From assembly GCA_020002185.1 (NCBI GenBank), contig CM034544.1, positions 4,462,632 to 4,526,631 on the forward strand: 64,000 bases of DNA, written 5' to 3'. Shown here piece by piece: positions 1-35,825 of the stretch (positions within the stretch are counted from its first letter, which is position 1; every line of letters starts with the position of its first letter). Below the pieces are notes generated by a model. That model was not told the origin of the DNA, made no database searches, and saw nothing but the letters and a program-made list of their open reading frames with translations. The stretch comes from Paraescarpia echinospica (lineage: Eukaryota; Annelida; Polychaeta; Sabellida; Siboglinidae). The translations under genes were made by a program, and so were the position numbers.

Positions 1-101
1 CGTGGTATGGCGGTTCGTCGCAAAGACGCGATTCCTCCGTAACTACCCACCTTGGAGGGGTTGAAGTAGACGTCCTCCAGCTGTTTACGACGGCGCCCCA
101 T
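1..101 (-). CDS. N-terminus of a Polinton-type integrase-like protein (partial, cut by window edge)
   Basis: The frame opens at an ATG at 101-99 and runs off the left edge: a basic start (MGRRRK), then LEDVYFNPSKVGSYGGI. I recall this opening (basic run, LEDVYY(D/N)P, a short loop, then a Gly-rich turn) from retroviral-type integrases of Polinton/adintovirus-like elements, often annotated in invertebrates as transposon-derived F54H12.3-like proteins. The catalytic core would lie outside the window. It follows, on the same strand, three other frames that look like the same kind of element, which supports the call. The family assignment rests on memory of the family, not on a search. What is seen directly is only 33 codons. 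Confidence 0.45.
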   Translation of the reverse strand, partial: MGRRRKQLEDVYFNPSKVGSYGGIASLRRTAIP

Positions 102-239
102 GATGACGTACGTATGATATAATCGATGGTAATCCCGCACACGATGGGAAGTCCGCTGTAAGCAACACCGGTAAACAGACGTGTTAGACTGTCCCGTAGA
201 TCACACATTATGTCGGTGAATCGAGATGATGCGTCTCTT
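102..239. other. Spacer between mobile-element genes
   Basis: This short gap separates the integrase-like start from the preceding frame. No RNA gene, repeat or promoter motif is evident. Confidence 0.4.
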
Positions 240-1013
240 TTATTCGAGACGCTCCCATGTCCTACTAGTCGACGTCGGTGGTGTAGGTAGAGTAGACGGA
301 CTCATTCGAGATCGTCTCCGCGAGAGGGGTGTCCACTGCAGCGTTCGACGTGCTCTACCGAGCGATCGTGTGGCCGCCGCTTCTATGGCACGCTTCCTTT
401 GTTCCTGTCGAATGGCCAGTCTCCTGGCCTCGTTACCCACCAACTCCATAGGCAGATTCATGTCGCCGAGTTGATGTGCAAACACCTGCCACCCCGTTGG
501 AGAGCCGATGGTCTTGCGCTGACGCAACAAATCGTTCACGAGGTCCACCACGTTACTTCCGGGTACCGCTACGCCTTTGTTCATAAGCTCTCCGCGCGCA
601 TTCCACGCGACGTCTCGTTTCAGACGTTCCATCAGTCGTCTGGCTTTGGCCTGGAGGCGTTTGGGAACACTGTCGATGACTTCCGCTTCCACCCCCACCT
701 CCGGAGGGGTCGGATCCGTATTAGTTCCCGCCACCACCGCCGCCGCCGTGACCACCGGGGACGTGTCCTTGTTGACCGTTATCACGCGCATCGGTTCGCG
801 CGTGCGTCGATCGGACAACGCGTTGTAGCGTTGCAACACTTGATTATACATGACGACCTTGTCACCGTCGGTGAGATCTTGTCTGTCGAGTATGACTTTC
901 ATCTCGTCGTCGAGTACCTGTACTTTGCGTCCTAGGGTATCCGTCGGTGCCGGTGCGCGTAGACTGTCCAACAGTCGCGGATCTACCAAGGCCATCTTCC
1001 GTACGTGTTCCAT
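240..1013 (-). CDS. Uncharacterised protein of a Polinton/adintovirus-like cassette
   Basis: This 257-codon frame starts MEHVRKMALVDPRLLDSL. It has a mid-region predicted to be rich in charged helices (VPKRLQAKARRLMERLKRD) and a conserved-looking motif VPGSNVVDLVNDLLRQRK near residue 150, then a segment around PTGWQVFAHQL. I recall the same motif order (LVDPR near the start, then PGSN-VDLVNDLLR, then GW-F) in proteins found repeatedly in invertebrate genomes beside integrase-like and packaging-ATPase-like genes. The function is unknown to me; a virion or core protein is only a guess. It follows the 123-codon frame by 6 bases, operon-like. The last 35 or so residues are Ser/Arg/Thr-rich and may be out of the ancestral frame. 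Confidence 0.55.
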   Translation of the reverse strand: MEHVRKMALVDPRLLDSLRAPAPTDTLGRKVQVLDDEMKVILDRQDLTDGDKVVMYNQVLQRYNALSDRRTREPMRVITVNKDTSPVVTAAAVVAGTNTDPTPPEVGVEAEVIDSVPKRLQAKARRLMERLKRDVAWNARGELMNKGVAVPGSNVVDLVNDLLRQRKTIGSPTGWQVFAHQLGDMNLPMELVGNEARRLAIRQEQRKRAIEAAATRSLGRARRTLQWTPLSRRRSRMSPSTLPTPPTSTSRTWERLE

Positions 1014-1019
1014 CGTTGT

Positions 1020-1391
1020 CTACTTGAGTAGCACCTGTTTTAGCAAGGGTAGCAAGACCGCACCTGCCAAAGGTGCCAGCAGTGCCGACAGGAAACCACC
1101 GGTCTGTCCTCTTCCGCCCTGGTTGTTACCCCGTAGCAAGATGCGACGTCTCCTCGCTGCAGGTGCGTCTCTCTGTGCCAAAGCACGTAGGTTTGTTTTG
1201 TACACGTTCAGAGCACGTCTCTGCGCGTCGGTCAAGGGCAAGTTCTTCTTCAATATGTTGTAGGCACACTCGGCTAGTGCACACAACAGATCGGCGTCGG
1301 CGTTTCTGATGATGGCTCGTCTCAATTTCGTGCTCTTGTATCTGTTTAGCGTCTGTATGCAGAGGATGTGTTTCTTCACGAGTTCGGACAT
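1020..1391 (-). CDS. Small basic protein with hydrophobic C-terminus, mobile-element cassette
   Basis: This is a 123-codon frame. Residues about 20-75 are helical and basic (LLCALAECAYNILKKNLPLT, then QRRALNVYKTNLRALAQ). An Arg-rich run (AARRRRILL) follows, and the protein ends in a Gly/Leu hydrophobic stretch (GGFLSALLAPLAGAVLLPLL). Proteins with this exact architecture recur in invertebrate Polinton/adintovirus-like loci; a role as a DNA- or membrane-associated minor virion protein has been suggested by their resemblance to adenovirus core peptides, but that is inference. Its start lies 57 bases downstream of the preceding frame's stop, and its stop is 6 bases before the next start. The frame is intact. 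Confidence 0.5.
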   Translation of the reverse strand: MSELVKKHILCIQTLNRYKSTKLRRAIIRNADADLLCALAECAYNILKKNLPLTDAQRRALNVYKTNLRALAQRDAPAARRRRILLRGNNQGGRGQTGGFLSALLAPLAGAVLLPLLKQVLLK

Positions 1392-1447
1392 GCTGTTGTC
1401 TTCACGAGCATGCTGCGACTGAAGGAACGAGGTGCTGCGCGGACGTC

Positions 1448-1684
1448 TTATACCTTGGGTTGGTACACGTACTGGACACTATCGTCCGGAAGGACACCCG
1501 TGCGCAGACGCATATCGTCGAGCGTGCCCTGTTTCAGATCGACGAGGAGATAACCGTACGGGAGTGACGTGGCGTCTCGGAACGCTTCCTGTACAAACTT
1601 CAGGCGACCCGGATACATCTGTCGTGCCAAGTGTCCGATCTGTGACGCGTCGCGAGGATTCTTGAAGAGCGTCTCACAGCAGGT
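1448..1684 (-). pseudogene. C-terminal remnant of a packaging-ATPase-like protein
   Basis: The frame reads LFKNPRDASQIGHLARQMYP and then continues through FRDATSLPYGYLLVDLK to a stop at 1,448. The LFKNPRD...ARQMYPG and GYLLVDLK motifs match my memory of the C-terminal part of A32/HerA-FtsK-type ATPases of Polinton-like elements. The Walker A and B region is missing, because upstream of about 1,680 the sequence becomes the 3' end of a Ty3-like retroelement in another frame. This is therefore a 5'-truncated gene. The motifs are seen directly; the enzyme assignment is an inference. Confidence 0.45.
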
Positions 1685-2268
1685 TCTGGAGGTGCCTTTG
1701 GTGGCAACGGTGACGTCAGCGGTATGATACGTCTAGCTGGTGGTATCGAGCTCGGCATTATCGGGCGGCTCGGGGTAGCGATGTCCAGTGTAGGGTGGTG
1801 TGACGGCGTAGTGACAGCCGTAGGGGCCACGGGAGATGGTGAGCCGTGAGACGGTGAGCGGTGAGTCACGTCTGGGGCCGGAGCCGGGCCAGCAGGTGTG
1901 GTGGGGGCCACGTCGGGCGGCGATGGCGGCGATGGCAACATCGGTGGGATCGTACGTGGGGGCGGCGGGGTCGGGGCTAGTCTCGTGCCGAGGTCTACAT
2001 CGATTGGCCGAGGCGGTTCCGGGGAAGTGATCGGTGTGAACTTCCGTAGGAAACGACGGTTGCGGAGCGTCACGCGACCGGATCCATCGACTTTGACCTG
2101 GTATTGGTCATGCTGTTCCACGACCGTGCGGTCCCATTTGTTCGGGTGTTGTCCAGTTTGGTTCTGGATGCGAACATAGTCACCCACTGCCAGTGCGGGC
2201 AGGCGCCTGGTGTGTTCGCTCCAGTACTCGTGCGTCTTGATGTGCCTTTTGTGCGTCTTCGCGGGCAC
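1600..2268 (-). pseudogene. Integrase C-terminal tail of the Ty3-like element, frameshifted
   Basis: This frame is shifted relative to the integrase core. It begins near HIKTHEYWSEHTRRLPALAV and carries the typical C-terminal SH3-like module (VGDYVRIQNQTG, then KWDRTVVEQHDQYQV and VTLRNRRFLRKF). A long Pro/Thr/Ser-rich tail follows, ending with VRRSSRI, a usual ending in such elements. The remaining codons to the stop at 1,600 read through sequence that in another frame encodes the ATPase-like remnant. The true element end is therefore probably near 1,670. Confidence 0.6.
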
Positions 2269-3817
2269 GTAGTGTGTCGCGCCAGGTGTCGTGGGGGAGA
2301 TACTTGCCGGGGATCACCGGGATGAAGTCACGTATCATGCGACCAAATACACACATTGCTGGTGATATCTTAGTGTCTGGGTCTGGCGTGTTGCGATATT
2401 GTAAGACCGCTCGCTGTACTGCATCTGTGTCCAGATCGCCCTTTCCGGCGGTGTTGTCCGTTATCAAGCGCTTCATTGTCTTAACAGCGACCTCCGCGCG
2501 GCAATTGCTATGGGGGAAGGCGACTGAGGACAGCCTATGATTCACGCCCCATGTGCGTAGGAACTGGCGGGTGTCGGTCGATGTGTATTCTGGACCGCCG
2601 TCCGATGCAAGCTCCTCCGGTGTCCCGTAGGTCACGAAAGTCTGTCTCATAATGTTAACCAGGCCAGCCCCGCCCGCCGATGCCTTCGCGATGATGGGCC
2701 AATTCGAGTAGCGATCGACAACTACTACGTAGTGCACGCCCTTGTACGAGAAGAAGTCGGAGCATATCGCCTGGAACGGGTAGACGGGCAATATGGGCCG
2801 GGTGGGCGGCGCGGCTGGCTGGGACGGGGCCATACGATGGCAGTGCTCGCATTCGTTGCGGACCTTGGCGATGTCCTCTGTCATACCGGGCCAGAATATC
2901 GATGTTTCCGCTCTTGCCGTCATCATAGACACGCCCTGGTGTGCTGCGTGGAGGGCGGCCAGCACGGCGTGTCGTAGCGCGGTTTGGATGATGATGCGAT
3001 CCTTATAGATGGTTACGCCGTCGGTCGTCGACAGCTCGTGTCGGTACTGGTGAAACTGTCGGATGGACACTGGCATCTCGCTCCGAGTCTTCGGCATGCC
3101 GTCCTCGATCAGTTCAGTGAGTAAGTGCATGTCGGGGTTGCTCGCGGTGGCCTCTCTCACGCGATCCCATGTCACCGACCCCAGTATCCCGGTGGCGTCA
3201 CGGTGTGTCAGTAGTTCCGAATCAGCGTCGTCTGGTTCGTGTGTTCTGACCAAAAGCAGTGCGTCGGGGTGAGTGTGACCCCATAGGATATCCGATAGTG
3301 ATGCGTGATCGTCCGGGAGGTCCGTCTTCACCGGGCGCCCCGTAGGGCGGCGTGACATTGCGTCGGCTGCTTTGTTTTTCATACCCGGCACGTGAGTAAC
3401 ACGGAAGCGGTATCGCAGTATTTTCTCTTTCAAGTTACGTAGGCGCGAGTTCGGTATATCCTCTAGGGAGCGATCGCCGAAGATCTTCAAGAGTGGCTTG
3501 TGATCGACCGCGATGATGAGATCCTCGCAACCAAGCACGAAGTAGCGTGCTTTATCCAGTGCGTCGGCGACTGCCAGTGCCTCGCCTTCAATCGGGGCGT
3601 AGCGCGATTCCGCCGCGTGTGTAAATCGGCTACCGACCAGGGTCACTTTCCAGCCGCCGTTGCAGCAGAACGGTTTCACCGGCGTGGAACCACAGTGCTT
3701 CTGCAGCAGCCAGAAGCCGATTCCGGTTTTCGACCAGTCGGTGGCGATGCAGGTCGGCTTGCTCTTGTCGAATATCCTGACGCCGGTCTCGATTTCCTGG
3801 ACGATGTGTTCCTTCGA
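2180..3817 (-). pseudogene. RNase H and integrase part of the Ty3-like element
   Basis: The same frame as the upstream gag-RT segment resumes after the TAG codon. RNase H is recognisable from CIATDWSKTGIGFWLLQK, RYAPIEGEALAVADAL and IIAVDHKPLL. The integrase follows: an HHCC-type zinc-binding region (HQGVSMM ... CEHCHRM) and a core with VVVVDRYSNWPI and SDGGPEYTS. The reading frame is lost near 2,220-2,270, where the tail is found in the next frame instead. The catalytic acidic residues of the integrase core (D in VVDRYS, D in SDGGPE) are present, and a downstream Glu is plausible in NCRAEVAVK. Confidence 0.75.
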
Positions 3818-6514
3818 CTAATCGAATATCTCCTGAAGCTCCGTGTCCCATCGAAATTGTTGGCCCGCCTTCAGGAGTGCGCGGAACGGTAGCATTCGTT
3901 CCGCCATGCTGAAGGCGTATGAGACCTGGTTCACGAGACCGAACCATGAGCGGATGTCGTGAATGTTACGTGGCACGGGGAAGTTCAGGATTGCATCAGA
4001 ATATTTCGGGCTGGGTAGTACGCTGTCCATTGCGATGGTGAATCCCGCGAAATCCACGACGGGGCTGCTAAAGACGAATTTCCCCGGGTTTTGGGTTATG
4101 CCATTCCGACCGCACACGTCAAGCCAGTGCACGGCCTGGTGGAAGCTGTCGGCGACACTATCCGACCAGAGCAGGGCGTCGTCGATGCATTTCGTGTGGT
4201 CGTCTATCCCCGAGACAATCTCGTCGTATCGGCGAGTGTAGCTGTCGCCCGACGCGCGATACCCCTGTGGAGCGACACAGTAGCGGTAACGTCCCCACGG
4301 CGTGATGAACGTCGTCAGGTGTTTATCGTCCTCGTGCAGACGCACGCTGTGATACCCATTCCAAGCGTCGAATACCGTCTTACGCTTGTTCTCGGGGACA
4401 CCTCGCGCCTGATGGAACGGGGATAGGGTGTGGTGGGTTTCACGTGCCGCATGTACATTTAATGCCTGAAAGTCCACCGTGCGTCTTGGCTTGCCATTCT
4501 TTTTGGCACAAATCACCATACGGTGGCACCATGTGACCCGATCGCCGACTGGTACATTCTCGAGCACACCGAGACTTACATCCTCGTCCAAGCCGGCCTT
4601 GACCCCGTCCTGCCAGTGCACGGCCACCGGTATTGGACTGTGTCGTGCGACAGGTGTCGCATCCTTGTCTATCATTAGTCGCAAGGGTGGGCCCGACATC
4701 ATGGGCAGTGTTTGGTGGGTACATGTGTTGAATGTGCTCGCCGCGTACCGTCTCTTCAGCCAAGACTCGATCGCTGCTCGGTTCTCCTCGGTCGCGGGCA
4801 TCGGTAGGCCCTCGGGGAGTGGCGGCGGTGCTGTGCGCGGTATGCATGGGCATGGGGTTGGAGTGACTGCGTCATCTGATGCAATGACCTCGCCAATGGT
4901 AGGGAATGTCTCGCTAATCATCCCCAGGTCGATGCACGCGGCCCGTGACAGGAAGATACGATCTGATGTGTTGGTGATGTAGGCGATTTGTCGTGTCTCG
5001 TGCGTTATGGCCCGGCTGTCGGTACCCGAGAATCGCACCACCATCGCTCCGAGGATAGGTATCCCTTCCTCGTTCGCCGCTCTCATCGTCATGGTGACCG
5101 GTATGAGGTCGTCTGCATTGAGCCCCATCCTCTCGGCCACTTGTATGCCCATTAGGCAGCTCTGGCATCCGGTATCTGCCATCGCGGGGAGTTCGGCGGC
5201 GCTTACTCGCTTCCTGAGCGCGAAACCGAGGGCACGGTAATCCTCCTCGAATGCTCCGACGTAGACCCGGACGTACGGCTGCGGGTCGGATGCGCGTTTA
5301 TGCCACCTGTCACAAAGGTTATCGTACAGATGGTGGTCTAGTGCGTTTGCCTTGACGTCGGCAACCGGTCCGTTTACCATCGTGCACAGTTCGAAGGCCG
5401 CGGACTGTTCGTCACTTGTCTCGGCGGTCTCAGTCGGCCGGCGGGCGTACGCCTTGCCGAGGCAAGCGCGTTCTATGTGGTTCACGTTCTTGCATTTACC
5501 ACATCGCTTGCCGTACGCTGGGCATTGGCTTCTCCTTATGCTCCACGGCGGGTTCTTACCGTGGCCCTTCTCCGCGCAGAACCAACACAATGCCGTGTGG
5601 TCGAACGTATGTTCGGTCTTCGGATCAGGTATCGGCTTAGTTGTCGCCGCGCCCCTGGTTCGCACTTCATGTTGCTTATTGCGGCGGTATGTACTACTCG
5701 CCGCGTTCACACTCGGGGTATCCAGCAGGCGCGATGCCGATCGCTTGCCTGACTCACGCGCCTCGACGAACTTATTCATCTCCTCGATCTTCATCTTTTG
5801 GTTCTGGTCGCTTATCAAATCCAACTGAATCTCGTCGTCCACGATACCGCGAGCGAGTACGTTGCGCAATATCTCGCCGGCGAAGTCGACCATCTCTTCG
5901 CACTCTGCTTTGGTGCACGTGATTCGGTAATCACAGGTGTCAGCTTGACCCTTGATTCGGGCGTAGAATGATCGAATTTGTTCCTCGCGTCCCTGGCGCA
6001 TGTCATGTAATGCGTACCGTGCCACCATGATGTTCTCACTGCGTACCGCGAGTGCCTTCATCGCCGCTAACACGTTTACCTCGGTGCCTCCGACCATGGA
6101 ACCTCCGTTTGAACGAGTGAGGTCCCGTCTCAGTTCGTCATCACAACACTCCAATAGCTGAACAACGATGTCGTCTCCCCGGAGGCGTGTGCCGTCTCGA
6201 TATTCGCCCCACCTGGTTTCAAAGTATGCCCAGGTTTCTGACGTACCAGCTAACGATACCGTAGGGCGTTTGAGCTTTTCCATTTTCCCACCAGGTGTCG
6301 CCGCGGCATGAATCGAGTGTGTCAACCCATGAATCTTTAGGAGCTCGACTACTATTGCAGCGTCGTCGTTCCGTGATACGTGGTCACATCCTGGGAATGG
6401 ACACGCAACCTCAATCACCATGTTTGCAGGGTTATCTGGCTCTAGACAGTTGAATGGCAGAGTCCGTAGGGCTTCAATGTTATTAATAGTTGCGCAGCTT
6501 GCTGTCGCTGTCAA
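3818..6514 (-). pseudogene. Gag-protease-reverse transcriptase part of the Ty3-like element
   Basis: This 898-codon frame starts at an ATG at 6,514. Around residues 310-350 there is a Cys/His-rich nucleic-acid-binding region, including a CX2CX4HX4C knuckle (CGKCKNVNHIERAC). An aspartic protease site follows (MADTGCQSCLMG). Reverse transcriptase blocks come next: MVICAKKNGKPRRTVDF, FDAWNGYHSVRL, YCVAPQGYRASGDSYTRR and CIDDALLWS. The catalytic box therefore reads C-I-D-D where most relatives have Y-x-D-D. A TAG codon directly before SKEH ends the frame; the same frame stays open beyond it, so the stop is a point lesion inside pol rather than a natural end. Confidence 0.75.
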
Positions 6515-6519
6515 CAGTT

Positions 6520-6640
6520 TCCGACGGTTTCCGACGATTTCCGACGGCTGTCGACGGCTGCCGACGGCTGTCGACGGCTGCCGACGGCTGCCGACGGATT
6601 CTAGCGGCTGCAGACGGCTGCTGATGGCTGCCGACGGTAT
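6520..6640. repeat. Short tandem repeat, 9-12-bp CCGACGGCTG-like units
   Basis: Degenerate repeats of CCGACGGCTG/TCGACGGCTG follow one another immediately upstream of the gag start of the retroelement. They could mark the element's 5' untranslated region or its breakpoint. Confidence 0.7.
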
Positions 6641-8027
6641 TCAGTAAATTTGTCTATTTACCAGTTTTTCCATCGAATAGCCATCCCGTACTTATCTGCG
6701 CCGTCTCAGCAGTGTTTGATTATAAAGAAGAACGAAGTTCTCTTGCATTTAATCACGTATTTAATAGTCAATCCGGTCTAATGATACAATAATCAAACAA
6801 GCTGTTACTGGTGTGGTGGAATACAGTCAATCGCGGCCCGGAGGCTTCCGGTTACGGGGAGCGTCTATTGTAGATCTGTAAGTAGTAAGCGGGAGTGTTC
6901 ATTATTTCCTAACATGTTTTCCACATTAAACCACAAAACAACAATGAACAATAGTACGGTGTTTATTCAGTTCAGGGCATGTATACCACATGTTTTCCAC
7001 ATTAAACCACAAAACAACAATGAACAATAGTACGGTGTTTATTCAGTTTAGGGCATGTGTGCCACGTGTGTTCCACATTTAATAGACAAGTAAACACCAA
7101 ATAAAAAAAAAACGTTTCGTTTTAGTTACCTTAAATAATAACCGTTCTGATCGGTTTTAGGTCTACGCATTCAGAAAAATGTAACGTGGTTAAGATTCAT
7201 CCAATTTTTGAACCGTTTGAGGTTTTGGACATCCAAACATCTATATTTGAAGGGAAACAAAATAAAATAAACGGAAATGTTTATTTTTATGGATTCACTT
7301 TACCGAATTTCTGCCAAGTTCTGAAAATGACCCCAGCTGCGAAATCATAGAATGTTTTTTAATATGGCGGGTTTTTTTGTTTATCCGATATGTCTGTAAC
7401 CAAATTGTTATTTCGAGGTGGACCCATATCAAAAAAGTATTGGCAAGGGAAAACTTATAATTCTAACAAGTTTCATGCATTTATCATAAAATTACATGTA
7501 TCTGTTCGATTCGATATAACCGCCATTAATCAAAGATGGCTGCCACTAAAGGACAACAGTGAGAGTTGTATCAGTTGCGCCGAAATCATTCAAAAAAGTA
7601 CAATAGCAAAATGTTTATGAAATGTTCTCGAAATGACACAATGGCACAAACTACAAGGAGGTGCCATGACTAAAGTTAGATTTGTCACATGCATCTTCTC
7701 GCGCAACTAGGTGGGAAAAAACGGCACATTCTGCAATGTTTATATTTTCACAAATTTGCATCGTCATTGTTTCGAACAGCTTGATAATTTCACTGCTCGG
7801 TCATTGCAGTGAATGTAGTTAAAATGGAGTTTTTCAGTCTTCTTGTCGGAAATACCTCCATGTCTTGCACTTGCCGTAAAGCTACATCCAAGCATCCAAA
7901 GACCTATCTCTCATTTCTTATTATATAAATACATAAGTACTTGCCCATCCCTCAGCATCGATGTTGGTGGTCTCAACACTGATGGAGACCACAGCATGTT
8001 TCTCGTAATCATTACACATGTGTACAA
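6641..8027. other. AT-rich non-coding stretch with one 76-bp tandem duplication
   Basis: A unit beginning CATGTTTTCCACATTAAACC at 6,913 is repeated directly at 6,989, with a third truncated start near 7,062. The duplicated segment spans 6,913-7,064. Apart from this I see no gene or RNA. Downstream sequence of the transporter gene (3' UTR or intergenic) probably begins here. Confidence 0.5.
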
Positions 8028-8340
8028 CACGTTATACTGTACAACACATTATACTGTACAACACATTATACTGTACAACACATTATACTGTACAACACAT
8101 TATACTGTACAACGCATTATATTGTACAACACATTATACTGTACAACGCATTATACTGTACAACACATTATACTGTACAACACAATATACTGTACAACAC
8201 ATTATACTGTACAACGCATTATATTGTATGACACATTATACTGTACGACACATTATACTGTACAACACATTATACTGTACAACACAATATACTGTACAAC
8301 ACAATATACTGTACAACACAATATAATATACAACACACTA
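8028..8340. repeat. 17-bp minisatellite (about 18 copies)
   Basis: The unit is ACAACACATTATACTGT with variants CGCATT and CACAAT. It lies about 340 bp beyond the transporter stop codon, so it may be in the 3' UTR or just downstream. Overlapping open frames here are artefacts of the repeat. Confidence 0.9.
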
Positions 8341-8677
8341 CACTGTGAATGGAACGATTAAGGGTAATACTATTTATAAACAGATGCCACGTCGACTGAT
8401 ACATGTTCAACCAACTGTCCATCTATATGCGTCATTTGAGTAGTTCCCTGTTGCTATTCTATTCAAACCATGCAAAATATCCCGCCGTGTGCTGCAATGT
8501 GGCGGGTCTCCCACTATTTGCTTAGACCCTACACCCCACGCACGCACGCACGCTCGAACGCATGCACGCACGCACGCACATACGCACGCATGTACGTATG
8601 TATCTCTATAGCAGATGTCAGCCATGTTGACAGCGTGACCGATCTTGTCGCAAGGTAACAGGTCATGGATAGATAGG

Positions 8678-34330
<25,653 letters not shown>

Positions 34331-35600
34331 TTGACGCACTGTCCAGTCGGTGAATTACTGGACAACGTATCGTGCTTGTTTCAGGCACGACTTCTAGATC
34401 GATCTGGATGTTAATGTCACGATAGTGTAACGATAACCATTTCATCGCACGACGTAGACGTTAGGTGTCGTGTGAGAGAGACATGCTGGTGAACTTTGGA
34501 AGCGACGCTGAAGTGCACTTAAAATAAGCAGAGTGGTAATTATAGCGTATGTCTCTTTGGAACAAGTGTGTGTGTGTTTGTGTGTGTGCAAGTGCGTGGG
34601 TGTGTGAGTGTCTGTGGGGACGTGCTTGCGTAGATCACTATTAATACACGCCACCAGTCTTGATTTGGAGTCATAGACAATATAATTCACGGGCAGTGAC
34701 AAATGCTGGACACAACAACGGCCACAGGCGTCTACAAGCCCGTGTAGTCGTGGACTTTCGTTTGGGTGATCTTGCAGTGTTATACGTGTAACGGGCTTGT
34801 ACTGGTCCAATAACTAACGGCGTACTGCCCAACAAATAAAAACGGTATTGGTCCAGTATTGTCTTGTACAGAGGTTGTACGTGCTGTACTGACCTAATGC
34901 TGGCATCATACTGGAATAGTGGTGGCCCTGTGCTGGCAGTGTATTTTTTACAGTATTGGACCTGTATCGGCGTGCTGTTCTGGCCCAATGCTGGGTCCAT
35001 AGAGCTAAAATTACATTCCATAGGTGGCGCTGCATGCTATATACTGGCTAATGTTGGGTCAGTAAGATCAATTTAATTGTGGCGTTACTTTGTACTAGCT
35101 CAATACTGGCTGTACTGTTAATGGTACAAACGGCACTTACCAATAGCATTCCAGTATATTGCCAGCATTGGGCCAATTTTGTTGTTAGCTGCGTTGTGTG
35201 CTGTCGATTGGGGTTCATCCACCGATGCATACTGCAGTTGACAAATTTGCCACACTCTCACAAATTAGTTGAAGAAGCAACTTAACGATTACATTATCCG
35301 TTTATTACACTACCTATCAAATGCCACTTGCCCAACCAGGACGGTAATTAGGTCGTCATCACACCCGCCCGATTTGTATCACCCTACACATGTCAGTGCG
35401 AAATCCAGCAATGCCCAGATGTTTGGTGAGAATCAAAACATCCTAGGACTAATTCCAACTCATCATCTTCAGTTAGGAAGTACATTTTATAAATGTGTGC
35501 AACGCATACGCGACAATTCTAGAATACGCATATTGAAACAATAAAATAAAGCACAATTTAGAGCATTGTTTTTTGTACACCACTTTCCATATTTTGCAAC
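34331..35600. other. Region 5' of the transporter; degenerate TGG(C/T)CCAAT repeats
   Basis: The transporter promoter and 5' UTR must lie in or beyond this stretch, but I see no TATA box or other clear core element. Between about 34,795 and 35,185 the word TGGYCCAATRCTGG and its inverse recur irregularly, suggesting a decayed repeat element. Confidence 0.4.
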
Positions 35601-35619
35601 CACAAAATTACTTTAATAT

Positions 35620-35825
35620 GGCCTCAGCCCCCCCACCCCCTCAAACTATGTCAGTTTGTAAACATTGATATGATGATATAAACAGTAACTAACAGTATCT
35701 GCCCGAAGCGTGCATAAACTATCGATGTCCGACGCCATGCAAACAAAACTCCCTCTGACCACCCTTCCCAAACGAAAGTAATTTCATCTGATACCGGACA
35801 TCAACGTTCCGAGATGATCCCTTAG
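35620..35825. mobile_element. Short palindromic MITE-like repeat (copy 2)
   Basis: Contains AACTATCGATGTCCGACGCC on one side and the inverse of CGGAACGTTGATGTCCGGTA on the other, with a C-rich middle. It is clearly related to the element at 18,199-18,465. Confidence 0.5.

Larger units (their letters stand above)
1672..6514 (-). mobile_element. Ty3/gypsy-like retroelement body, inactivated, no LTRs recognised
   Basis: On the minus strand the order is gag-like region with zinc knuckle, aspartic protease, reverse transcriptase, RNase H, integrase, then an integrase C-terminal tail. That order (RT-RNH-IN) is the Ty3/gypsy one. The body is almost intact, with one in-frame stop at 3,818-3,820 and one frameshift near 2,220-2,270. 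I could not find a matching pair of LTRs: the left end runs straight into the ATPase remnant, and the right end runs into a short 9-12-bp tandem repeat. The small number of lesions suggests a fairly young insertion or a chimeric fragment. Confidence 0.75.
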
